Shown: positions 1 through 7,196 of the stretch, in pieces
How positions within the stretch are numbered: position 1 is the first letter of the stretch
How the letters are laid out: every line of letters starts with the position of its first letter
NCBI RefSeq assembly: GCF_002368295.1
Contig: NZ_AP018248.1
Location: 8,493,094 to 8,557,093 of the forward strand
DNA length: 64,000 bases
Reading direction: 5' to 3'
Source: Tolypothrix tenuis PCC 7101
GTDB taxonomy: Bacteria; Cyanobacteriota; Cyanobacteriia; Cyanobacteriales; Nostocaceae
Program-made: the position numbers and the translations under genes
The notes under the pieces: model-generated
The model's input: only the letters and a program-made list of their open reading frames with translations
Databases searched by the model: none
What the model was told of the DNA's origin: nothing

Positions 1-22
1 CATACCCAACCCAATACTTGTC

Positions 23-108
23 GGGTTTTTGGGAAAAGGGGAAGGTGAAAGGGGGAAGGGGAAAGAAAAAACCTTTAACCTTTACCCTTTAACCTTTTCC
101 CCAAACCC
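23..108. repeat. Imperfect inverted repeat of purine/pyrimidine heptamers
   Basis: A G-rich left half (GGGAAAAGGGGAAGG) is mirrored by a C-rich right half (CCTTTTCCCCAAACCC), with ACCTTTA-like heptamers in between. This is the sort of short tandem and inverted repeat scattered between cyanobacterial genes. No coding potential is apparent. It lies upstream of the YciI-like gene and could form a hairpin; a function is not shown. Confidence 0.5.
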
Positions 109-197
109 AATGCCGAGTTGAAAATGCACAAAGCGTGCAGTATTGACACCCAACCCCTTGCAATCTAACTCAAAACCATTCAACAGGAGATTTCACA

Positions 198-629
198 ATG
201 AAAGTCATGGTCTTTGTCAAAGCAACCCAAGACTCCGAAACTGGGGTCATGCCGAGCGAACAGCTTTTAACTCAAATGGGGCAGTACAACGAAGAATTAG
301 CCAGGGCAGGTATCTTGCTCGCCGCTGAGGGGTTTCATCCTAGCTCAAAAGGGGTGCGAGTTCACTTTTCAGGAACCGATCACACCGTCACCCAGGGACC
401 TTTCACTCCAGCGCAGGAGTTAGTGGCAGGGTACTGGCTGTGGCAGGTGAACTCAATGTCCGAGGCAGTTGCTTGGGTAAAGCGCTGCCCTAACCCTATG
501 CCAGGAGACTCCGAGATTGAGATTCGTCCCGTATTCGAGGCAGAGGATTTTGCTGAAGTCCTGACACCCGCCTTAAGGGAGCAGGAAGACCGCATTCGCG
601 CTCAACTTGAAACGCAGCAGCAAGAGTAA
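198..629 (+). CDS. YciI-like (DGPF family) protein
   Basis: 143-residue protein that begins MKVMVFVKATQDSE and has the small alpha/beta-barrel pattern of the YCII/DGPF family. The N-terminal strand is followed by a helix with GQYNEELARAG, then the characteristic GPF (around residue 72) and a second alpha/beta half. Family members are small dimeric proteins of mostly unknown role, often encoded beside VOC/glyoxalase-type proteins or ECF sigma factors. The start is supported by AGGAG about nine bases upstream. Two VOC-superfamily genes follow on the same strand, so the three may be one functional group although 85-90-bp gaps separate them. The biochemical role is unknown. Confidence 0.8.
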   Translation: MKVMVFVKATQDSETGVMPSEQLLTQMGQYNEELARAGILLAAEGFHPSSKGVRVHFSGTDHTVTQGPFTPAQELVAGYWLWQVNSMSEAVAWVKRCPNPMPGDSEIEIRPVFEAEDFAEVLTPALREQEDRIRAQLETQQQE

Positions 630-713
630 CGTCATCAGCAACCGCGCAAATGATGTTCATGTGCGAACTATCCGCTCATCAAAACGCAGAATCGATTACA
701 AAAGGAGAAATCA

Positions 714-1124
714 ATGCAACTCAATTCTTACCTGATGTTCAACGGCAACTGTGAGGCAGCGTTCAAGTTCTATGAACAATGTCTGGGTGGGAAGATAACT
801 ATGATGATGACACACAAAGAAGCACCTTCCGCAGAAAATGTCTCACCGGAATGGCAGGACAAAATCATGCACGCTTGCCTTGAACTAGATGATCGCCTCC
901 TGATGGGATCTGACTGCCCACCAGGATACTTTGAAACCCCGCAAGGTTTCTACGTACAAATTAGCGTTCCCCAAATCGCTGAGGCAGAACGGCTTTTTCA
1001 TGCTCTAGCAGAAAACGGCAAGGTGAAGATGGCGATCGCGCAAACGTTCTGGTCATCGCGCTTTGGCATGTTGACCGATCAGTTTGGGACACCGTGGATG
1101 ATCAACTGTGAACAAACCATCTGA
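714..1124 (+). CDS. PhnB-like VOC superfamily protein
   Basis: 136-residue single-domain protein of the vicinal oxygen chelate superfamily, PhnB/3-demethylubiquinone methyltransferase-like subfamily. It opens with YLMFNGNCEAAFKFYE and ends with a typical FGMLTDQFGTPWMIN strand pair. A clear Shine-Dalgarno AAAGGAG precedes the ATG. PhnB-like proteins are often annotated as glyoxalase/bleomycin-resistance proteins but usually have no shown activity. It sits between a YciI-like gene and another VOC gene, a combination common in bacteria. The family is clear; the substrate cannot be inferred. Confidence 0.82.
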   Translation: MQLNSYLMFNGNCEAAFKFYEQCLGGKITMMMTHKEAPSAENVSPEWQDKIMHACLELDDRLLMGSDCPPGYFETPQGFYVQISVPQIAEAERLFHALAENGKVKMAIAQTFWSSRFGMLTDQFGTPWMINCEQTI

Positions 1125-1137
1125 GCCTATACCAACA

Positions 1138-1188
1138 TCTGTCATTTGTCCTTTGTCCTTTGTAAATAGCCACTGACCACTGACCAAC
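1138..1188. repeat. Short tandem repeats (TTTGTCC and ACTGACC)
   Basis: Three TTTGTCC-like heptamers are followed by ACTGACC repeats, a typical STRR of filamentous cyanobacteria. They fill most of the gap between the two VOC genes and carry no gene. Confidence 0.6.
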
Positions 1189-1211
1189 AACTAACTACAC
1201 TAGGAGAAACC

Positions 1212-1646
1212 ATGAGTACTCAAATTTTCGTCAACCTACCCGTCAAAGATCTCCAGCAATCGATCAAGTTTTTCACAAAACTTGGCTTTCAGTTCAACCC
1301 CCGATTTACCGATGAAACGGCCACCTGTATGATTGTGTCCGAAAGCATCTTTGTAATGCTTTTGACGCATGAGAAATTCAAGACATTCACGCCGAACCCG
1401 ATTTGCGATGCCACAGAAAGTACCGAAGTGTTGACATGCTTATCAGTTGAGAGCCGAGAAAAAGTGGATCAGCTGGTTCGTGAAGCCGTTGCTGCTGATG
1501 GCACAACCTACAACGAACCTCAAGACCACGGATTTATGTACGCGCATGGATTTCAGGATTTAGATGGTCACATTTGGGAACTGATTTACATGGAACCCGA
1601 AGCAACCCATCCAGTTGAGGCTGAAAGGGAAGGAGCAGGAGTATGA
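1212..1646 (+). CDS. VOC (glyoxalase/extradiol dioxygenase-like) protein
   Basis: 144-residue VOC-superfamily protein. The first beta-alpha-beta module (IFVNLPVKDLQQSIKFFTKLG) and the closing DLDGHIWELIYM motif, which carries the usual metal-ligand Glu, are visible. AGGAGAAACC precedes the ATG. The family includes lactoylglutathione lyase-like and antibiotic-resistance-like proteins; the substrate here is unknown. The 3' end abuts the truncated end of the methyltransferase relic on the opposite strand, so this boundary may be a past rearrangement junction. Confidence 0.82.
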   Translation: MSTQIFVNLPVKDLQQSIKFFTKLGFQFNPRFTDETATCMIVSESIFVMLLTHEKFKTFTPNPICDATESTEVLTCLSVESREKVDQLVREAVAADGTTYNEPQDHGFMYAHGFQDLDGHIWELIYMEPEATHPVEAEREGAGV

Positions 1647-1659
1647 ACCACAACAGAAC

Positions 1660-1809
1660 TTTCAACATACTGAAAAGCTAGTCGCGAAGCTACCAGATCC
1701 GCCTGTTCACTCTGTGCCTTCCAGGTTTCTAATCGCTTATGATGCACTTTGCCTGATGTATTGGTTAGCGTTGCTAAAGCAAGGTCAATCATGGCGCTAG
1801 AGGCTTCAA
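1660..1809 (-). pseudogene. Middle fragment of an IS-split SAM methyltransferase
   Basis: Read on the minus strand, this segment gives VEASSAMIDLALATLTN and then ADLVASRLAFQYVES. That matches the region of class I methyltransferases just after the acidic loop (usually GIEGS..M) and includes the post-motif II D-LV-SRLA-hYVE block. It continues the reading of the 5' fragment at 2822-3043, from which it is separated by the insertion sequence. Similarity stops near 1660, where the VOC gene ends, so the C-terminal part is also missing. The gene is therefore broken twice. Confidence 0.72.
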
Positions 1810-1810
1810 C

Positions 1811-1846
1811 AGTAAACCAAAAAGTTTTTCTTCAAAAAGCGATCGC
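1811..1846. repeat. Left terminal inverted repeat of the ISH3-like element
   Basis: 36 bases that are almost the exact reverse complement of 2786-2820, apart from TTC against CC in the middle. The inner end carries a HIP1 site GCGATCGC. Confidence 0.85.
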
Positions 1847-1951
1847 AGAAATTTATGTAACTTATAATACTTATGAATATCGAGTACTCTAACTAGCAGA
1901 CATAAGATAGATTATGATTACATATGATTAGCTAGCCGATGATGGTTAATA

Positions 1952-2657
1952 TTAACCTGATTGAATATAAATGCTTTCAACTAATTGATATTTACGCTCA
2001 ATGGCTTGAGATAAAAAGGCTAACATCTGTTTGAGTATGAAAAGTGTACGATAAATTAATCGACTGCCTTTCCTTTTACGACTAATTCTGAGCCAAAGTA
2101 AATTCACCCAAATATTAACTAGGAGAAAAGATATACCAACAAAGAGTAATCTCAATACTGGATTTTTATTATTGGTTCTAATACGACAAATATTTTTAAG
2201 CCGATAGCTACTTTCGATGCCAAATCTTTGACGATAATCTTGATAAATGTAATCTAAATTTGTTTTGATTTTGTAGATAACATAAACAAAGTATTGAATT
2301 CCACGTTTTTTATGCTTTCCTTTTCTATATTTACAGATAATCCATAAATCAAATGTGACTGAATCATCTTTATCCCTAATAATTGTATGAGTAGTTTTAT
2401 AACTTTTTTAATTCCTCAAAATTGTTGATTTTATTGAGATGATATCTAATATCATTGGCTGTGGGAAGGTTTTTTAATAATTTTGCTGTATTTTCAATAC
2501 TATCTCCATTGCTAGCAGCATAAGTCAGAATCTCAAATAAAGTCTGTTGGTCACATACTCCTTGAGTTTGAATAGAAAAATTTTCTACTAAGCACTCAAT
2601 AACCTCTTCAAGGGTTTCTGAGTCTGTTAAAACCAGTTCTGATGATGAAACAGTCAA
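1952..2657 (-). pseudogene. Transposase relic (ISH3-like), catalytic core deleted
   Basis: Two pieces of one transposase are present. The N-terminal 86 codons (2657 to 2397) contain DQQTLFEILTYAASNGDSIE and NDIRYHLNKINNFEEL, the usual N-terminal helices of ISH3-type transposases. In a different frame from about 2396 to 1952 comes the C-terminal part with YRQRFGIESSYRLKN, RTNNKNPVLRLLFVG and a hydrophobic LVNIWVNLLW. The central DDE region, about half of a normal-length transposase, is absent, and the join is out of frame. It cannot encode an active enzyme; the terminal repeats could still be used by a related transposase elsewhere. Confidence 0.78.
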
Positions 2658-2785
2658 TTTTTTCAGCCAATCTGCTTGCTACACACTACTTTCATCATTT
2701 CATTTTTTGAAATCTTTCAGAGCGGTATAAACATTACTTATTTATTAAGTAAAATATAGCACATTAAATTACGCATACTTAATTA

Positions 2786-2820
2786 GCGATCGCTTTTTGG
2801 GAAAAACTTTTTGGTTTACT
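2786..2820. repeat. Right terminal inverted repeat of the ISH3-like element
   Basis: 35 bases mirroring 1811-1846. Its outer end supplies the TAA that terminates the 5' methyltransferase fragment two codons after the conserved GIE. Confidence 0.85.
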
Positions 2821-2821
2821 T

Positions 2822-3043
2822 TTCAATGCCGATGTAAGAGCGTGCCCCTTGTAAGAGCGCTTCTTTTCCAAACGATGCATCGCCACAGCCGAGATCGATG
2901 ATGTCAAGCTGGTTGAGGTTACCTGCAAGTTCTAGAAAAATCGGACGTTCCAGTGTGTCATTGGGATTGTCACATTGAGTACGACGGGCAATGTACTTGG
3001 CTCGTACATCTGGATTGTCATAAAACTCTTCATGGTTTGACAT
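2822..3043 (-). pseudogene. 5' fragment of SAM-dependent methyltransferase
   Basis: Encodes MSNHEEFYDNPDVRAKY, then DIIDLGCGDASFG (motif I, the SAM-binding glycine loop) and the start of motif II (SYIGIE). The frame then runs into a stop supplied by the inserted IS. Normal relatives continue with GS-M and about 170 further residues; part of that continuation survives at 1660-1809. The ATG at 3043 is preferred over the upstream ATG at 3067 because the homologous N-terminus begins MSNHEEFYDNP. The reaction cannot be told from the fragment. Confidence 0.75.
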
Positions 3044-3093
3044 GATTTTGGGTAGGTAGATTCGCAAGTATCTGGAGAGGTATGATTTCTTCC

Positions 3094-3378
3094 TTAACGA
3101 TTTGTTTGTTTGAATAGTCCGGCAGCAAGCAAAACAATACCCGTTAAGAAGAGATAAGCGTTTTGAAGGAGATAGCTGTCAGCCGTCATGCTTCTAAAAG
3201 CAATAATCTCTGGGCTATCTCCGATGACTCTACCGCCCTGATTAACCAGTGAGGAGATTAATAAATTGAGACGAAGGTTAACCAGTGACGGCAGAAAAAA
3301 TAGAACGATGAAGGCGATCGCAATCAAAATTATGCCGATCGTGACTAAATTGGAACTGGAAGAAAAACGTCGCAACAT
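3094..3378 (-). CDS. Small two-helix membrane protein, unknown
   Basis: 94 residues with a strong transmembrane helix at about 11-31 and another at about 72-89, joined by a polar loop with ISSLVNQGGRVIGDSPE. No family was recognised. It lies 51 bp upstream of the methyltransferase relic and downstream of the SDR gene, all on the minus strand. The reading frame is intact and the membrane pattern looks real, but there is no functional clue. Confidence 0.6.
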   Translation of the reverse strand: MLRRFSSSSNLVTIGIILIAIAFIVLFFLPSLVNLRLNLLISSLVNQGGRVIGDSPEIIAFRSMTADSYLLQNAYLFLTGIVLLAAGLFKQTNR

Positions 3379-3442
3379 GGCTAAATTGTCGGAAAATGAG
3401 AACCTGAGAGAGTAATCCTTGCTTTGTCATCCCGTCGCTTTA

Positions 3443-4429
3443 TCATCTGCTAAGCGATCGCGACTCTGGACTGGTTGCGGTTAGGTTTTCTAGTTCCCAG
3501 GCGATCGTTTGCCGCAACGCTTCCTCTTTAGTCATGGCTTCAACATAGCCTAACTCTTCTTGAAAACGAGTTGTGTCAGTTGCCAGATGATACTGCCACT
3601 GTAAATTCATCTGCAAATGAGAGGGGAGTTGATCTCTGGGAAGAGTTACTATCTCGCCATGCCAATTCACCAAATTTCCGAGCGCCTGGATTCGCTCCCG
3701 TAAAGTTGGAGTGGATGCTTCACCCAGGTTGTAAATGCGTCCAGCGGCACGATCGTCCGTGACAGCGAGTGTGATCGCTGCTGCAATATTCTCTACATAG
3801 CCATGAGAGAAGCGCCAATGGGCTTGTTCCTCCTCCAATAGAATCGGTTGCTGGTCAAACATCTGCCGAAGATAGGGTAGAAATCGATGCTGGCGCTCGC
3901 CAGGACCATACATAGCTGGCAACCGGAGAATTGTGGCAGGAAGTTCTGGGTGCTCCATTAGCATCTGTTCCACCAGGATCTTGTCATAATCCTGCTTAAA
4001 CTCAAAGTCTAACGCCTCCAAGTCTCGATAGGGGTATCGCGTTTCCCGCAGTGGTGCATCTTCAGTTAAGGGCACTGGGTCAGGGGGATGGCTTTCCTGA
4101 CCTTGCAAACCCTCATAGTTACGGTAAACATCTCCACTACTGATAGCAACAAGACGCTGAGTGCAGTTGCTAAACACCTGAACAACATCCTGTGCTTGTG
4201 CTTCTGTAAAAGGGATGATGTCGAGAACAACATCGGGAGAAAATTGTTCAAATTGGGCTTTGAAGTTGGGTAGTTGATTGCGTCTGCCATAGAAATGGGT
4301 CAGCGAATTTAATTCACTAGTAGTGGTGCTACCTCGGTGAAACAGGGCGACTTGATGCCCTTGCACCATTAATTGGTGAGTGACATGGGAACCAACAAAA
4401 CCTGTTGCCCCGATCGCAAGAATTTTCAT
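3443..4429 (-). CDS. NAD-dependent epimerase/dehydratase (extended SDR)
   Basis: 328-residue protein with an N-terminal Rossmann fold. The dinucleotide motif GATGFVG is at residues 7-13, and VLDIIPF and LVAISSGDVYRNY follow in the usual SDR positions. The C-terminal substrate domain has TILRLPAMYGPGE and IYNLGEAS, as in nucleotide-sugar epimerase-like proteins. The canonical YxxxK pair is not obvious (DYDKILVE in its place), so this may be an atypical SDR with altered or lost catalysis. The substrate is unknown. The ATG at 4429 directly precedes the fold. Confidence 0.83.
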   Translation of the reverse strand: MKILAIGATGFVGSHVTHQLMVQGHQVALFHRGSTTTSELNSLTHFYGRRNQLPNFKAQFEQFSPDVVLDIIPFTEAQAQDVVQVFSNCTQRLVAISSGDVYRNYEGLQGQESHPPDPVPLTEDAPLRETRYPYRDLEALDFEFKQDYDKILVEQMLMEHPELPATILRLPAMYGPGERQHRFLPYLRQMFDQQPILLEEEQAHWRFSHGYVENIAAAITLAVTDDRAAGRIYNLGEASTPTLRERIQALGNLVNWHGEIVTLPRDQLPSHLQMNLQWQYHLATDTTRFQEELGYVEAMTKEEALRQTIAWELENLTATSPESRSLSR

Positions 4430-4814
4430 GGCATAGGATGAATCATAGGTAGAAGTTGCTACGCTTTACGCTTTGCCACTTTTGTCAGCCAAGCAGAGAA
4501 ATTACCACAAGTGTCATCCAATACAGCGATTTTGACCTCTCCCATTGGAGTTGGTTTGGAATGAAAAACCACACCCAATTTCTTCAAGCGTTTATAGCCT
4601 CAGAACTTTTTCCTGGTCATCAACAAACACACTGTTGAGTTTGATCTTCACTGCTCCTGCTCCCAAAGTTGAGGATAATCAGCGATCGCTTTTGGGTCTG
4701 TTATTTGATTAACTTGTGATGGGAGAGAATTAGGCACATCGCGTTAATATAAGTATTCGAGTTCTGAGCTATTAGCATATTTACTACGAAAAGGCTATAA
4801 AATGCTTTTATTGT
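4430..4814. other. Intergenic, no gene seen
   Basis: 385 bp between the SDR gene and the NUDIX gene. It holds one HIP1-type GCGATCGC. A 60-codon plus-strand frame at 4456 resembles no protein and lacks a ribosome site. The part near 4430 should contain the SDR promoter, but no clear boxes were identified. Confidence 0.5.
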
Positions 4815-5321
4815 TTACATAATATAAAAAATTTGCACAAGTTTGAGCAAGTCGCTTTTTGCAGGTTCCCCTTTATGCAACCATTTGATTAACTCATCAG
4901 GATTTAACCAAAAACTCTCAATAAAATCATTTTCATTGTATTCTGGTTGAGAATCTAATTTGATTTCATAAACTTTCATAAAAGCAGATACTTGATGCTG
5001 ATGTGGTATGAGATATCCTAGTAAACGAACTTTCAGCATTTTGAGTTCTAAGTTTAATTCTTCTTGAAGTTCGCGTTGCAGAGCATCTTCATAAGTTTCT
5101 CCACTCTCAACATGTCCGCCCATGCTGACATCAAGACAACGGGGAAAAATTTGTTTTTGAGCAGAACGGCGAGGTATCCAGAGTTGACCTAATGAATTAA
5201 CAACAAAAGCATTGACAACTCTAAAATTGTATAAACCTTGATTATATATTTCTGAACGTTTCTTTTGTCCAATAACGCGATCTCGTTCGTCTACAATATC
5301 AAGTATCTCATCATTTTGCAT
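4815..5321 (-). CDS. NUDIX hydrolase (Idi/YfcD-like)
   Basis: 168-residue NUDIX protein with a complete NUDIX box at residues 69-91 (G69, E75, R83, E84, E87, E88), so magnesium binding and pyrophosphohydrolysis are expected. The N-terminus EILDIVDERDRVIG and the phrase LWIPRRSAQKQIFP place it near the isopentenyl-diphosphate-isomerase-like/YfcD branch, whose substrates are mostly undefined. It is divergent from the MOSC-fusion gene, with 54 bp between starts, so the two may share a regulatory region. Confidence 0.87.
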   Translation of the reverse strand: MQNDEILDIVDERDRVIGQKKRSEIYNQGLYNFRVVNAFVVNSLGQLWIPRRSAQKQIFPRCLDVSMGGHVESGETYEDALQRELQEELNLELKMLKVRLLGYLIPHQHQVSAFMKVYEIKLDSQPEYNENDFIESFWLNPDELIKWLHKGEPAKSDLLKLVQIFYIM

Positions 5322-5375
5322 CAGAGTTTTATCTTAGGCGTTATTTATATATTTTGGTTTTTAAATAAATTCTAT

Positions 5376-6149
5376 ATGTCTAGCAAAAGTTCAATTAAAC
5401 ATCTTTTTATTAAGCATCAGCATGGTTCAGTCATGCGTGAAGTAGAAGAACTCAACTTAAAAGTAGGTTATGGTATAGAAGGAGATATTAATGCTAATCC
5501 TATCAGCCCTAGGCAAATTTTAGTTGTGAGGTATGAAGATATTAGAGAATTAGCAATTTCCCCAGGAGAATTAAGAGAAAACCTAGTCATATCTGGGGTT
5601 GATTCTGCAACTTTTACTCCTGGTGCTCTGATAAATTTTGAGAGTGGTGCAGCGATTCGTTTAACTTTCCATTGTGAACCTTGTAAGCGCATAGCCTATT
5701 TAGTTGATTCCTTAAAAACTATTCAAGCTAAAAGAGGGATTTTAGGTGTAGTTATCAATTCAGGTAGAATTTATGTGGGTAATAATCTTCGTATTCAGGG
5801 TCATAAATTTCCGGCATTATCTGAACAACCTTATGAACGCTTTCTAAATTTTATAGTTAAAGTACCATCAGGCAAAGTAGTAACTTACAAACAGATAATT
5901 GCAGCAATTGGTGTAGATAACAGTTATCTGCGAGCGCTGCCGATATATCTCAAAAAAACATCTCCTGATGATTATCCAATCCACAGAATATTAAATTCTC
6001 AAGGTCAATTAATTAGATATATAAATAATCAAAAATCTAAATTAGAGTCCGAAAATATTGAAATTTTATATAATTCGGGTTTAGACAGGGAACCTCATAC
6101 CTATTTTGTAGAGGTTGATAAATATCTATATAACAATATAACAATGTGA
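5376..6149 (+). CDS. MOSC domain fused to alkyltransferase-like (ATL) domain
   Basis: 257 residues counted from the ATG at 5376; the frame opens upstream, but that leader overlaps the divergent NUDIX gene. Residues about 5-145 form a MOSC domain (sulfur-carrier fold of molybdenum-cofactor sulfurases) with GIEGDINA, PGELRENLVISG, the cysteine-bearing HCEPCKRI (C100, C103) and GVVINSGRIYVG. Residues about 150-215 match the DNA-binding domain of O6-alkylguanine-DNA alkyltransferase: VPSGKVVTYKQIIAAIG, the Arg-finger region SYLRALP and then PIHR, where the active enzyme has PCHR. The acceptor cysteine is absent, so this half is ATL-like and can at most bind lesions. The fusion is unusual; its role is unknown. 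Confidence 0.78.
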   Translation: MSSKSSIKHLFIKHQHGSVMREVEELNLKVGYGIEGDINANPISPRQILVVRYEDIRELAISPGELRENLVISGVDSATFTPGALINFESGAAIRLTFHCEPCKRIAYLVDSLKTIQAKRGILGVVINSGRIYVGNNLRIQGHKFPALSEQPYERFLNFIVKVPSGKVVTYKQIIAAIGVDNSYLRALPIYLKKTSPDDYPIHRILNSQGQLIRYINNQKSKLESENIEILYNSGLDREPHTYFVEVDKYLYNNITM

Positions 6150-6349
6150 AAAATATCGGTTTTGATGGTTAACTGTGAACATTGAAAATCATTTAAGCTG
6201 AACTTCCACTTTCTCTAGTAATGATAGCAGCGGTAATCAAATGCGCTAACCGTAAAACCTCTGCTACTTGGCCACAGTCAGTTAAGCAGTGAAGTACAAC
6301 AGCTACTATGGCAAACTTGTGATGGCAGAAAATTAGTCAGCATTGGTAT

Positions 6350-6742
6350 TCAATCCAAACTAATTTTCCATAAACCTTCTAGCGGATTGAACTGTTGCAA
6401 TTGACTATCGGTGGCGCTAGGCCAATCACTGCCATATATCAAGCCAACACTGAAGAAATTATTCACCCGATACTGCCCAAGTTTTCCAAAACCTTCGATA
6501 TTTTTTGCGTCCGCGATTACTTGGCTGTTCAACTGTATATCCATTTGATTGCCATTATCAAAGTAAATCGTGGCTCGTTGTTTGTGAAAGCTGACCTGAA
6601 TGTTGTAGACTCCACCAGTCGCATAATAATACGCTCTAGCAGGCAGCTTTTGACCATCAATGGAATGCCCTTTGTATTCAACTGCCATAGCAGGTGAGCT
6701 GAGTAATAACAAAGCAGATACAACCAACCTGAAGATTTTCAT
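6350..6742 (-). CDS. Secreted hypothetical protein
   Basis: 130 residues starting with a clear signal peptide (MKIFRLVVSALLLLSSPAMA, cleavage after AMA). The mature part is a short beta-rich domain with YKGHSIDGQKLPARAYYYATG and a C-terminal PLEGLWKISLD. No family was recognised. It is probably exported to the periplasm. It stands alone between the MOSC fusion and the unknown 103-aa gene. Confidence 0.65.
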   Translation of the reverse strand: MKIFRLVVSALLLLSSPAMAVEYKGHSIDGQKLPARAYYYATGGVYNIQVSFHKQRATIYFDNGNQMDIQLNSQVIADAKNIEGFGKLGQYRVNNFFSVGLIYGSDWPSATDSQLQQFNPLEGLWKISLD

Positions 6743-6812
6743 TGGTTTGTTAACAACAATCGTTGATCAAACTATTTTCTAGTCTAAAAGATAAATTTCA
6801 TTGACGGAGCAA

Positions 6813-7124
6813 TTACAAAGTATCAGTACGATAGATGGATTCAATCAACTCCTCAACTTCTTCTTCGTCTAAGCATTGTTTCACTTGGTTATTAAACCAC
6901 TTTATCTCTTCAGGTTCTGTGTTTTGGAGTTGGTAAACCAGTAGTGTTCCTGCAACACGGGCAAAAGTCAGGGGTGATGGGGAAAGGTGGCTCAGTAGTT
7001 CAGATGCATTCTGGTATATTTGTATGACTGATGTTTCGTCCAAAGGAGACCCCAATTGAGCAGAAAGCTGTTTTAAGCTCTCTTGAATAGATAAATAAAA
7101 GTCTGGCTCTTGTTCATGTGACAT
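6813..7124 (-). CDS. Hypothetical acidic helical protein
   Basis: 103 residues, mostly helical and acidic, ending in CLDEEEVEELIESIYR. No signal, membrane segment or known motif is present. It lies 57 bp upstream of the kinase gene on the opposite side of its start from any other gene in that direction, so it is probably separately expressed. A cytosolic protein of unknown function. Confidence 0.55.
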   Translation of the reverse strand: MSHEQEPDFYLSIQESLKQLSAQLGSPLDETSVIQIYQNASELLSHLSPSPLTFARVAGTLLVYQLQNTEPEEIKWFNNQVKQCLDEEEVEELIESIYRTDTL

Positions 7125-7196
7125 AGGGTTACTTATAAACGCTGATCAATATGATTTTTTCTCAACTCGCAAAAAATTTAGGCACTGCTTTTACAT

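Larger units (their letters stand above)
1810..2821 (-). mobile_element. ISH3-like insertion sequence, defective
   Basis: About 1.0 kb bounded by long terminal inverted repeats at 1811-1846 and 2786-2820. Both read AGTAAACCAAAAAGTTTTTC inward, followed by AAAAAGCGATCGC after a short mismatch. The flanks share a 5-bp direct repeat (TTCAA on the plus strand at 1805-1809, and again at 2822-2826), consistent with a target-site duplication inside a methyltransferase gene. The interior holds a transposase relic with a missing core. The ISH3 assignment rests on the protein pattern and is not verified against ISfinder. Confidence 0.72.

Noticed and set aside
4456..4638. 60-codon plus-strand ORF between SDR and NUDIX genes
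   Set aside because: No ribosome site, no recognisable protein pattern, lies in a likely promoter region.
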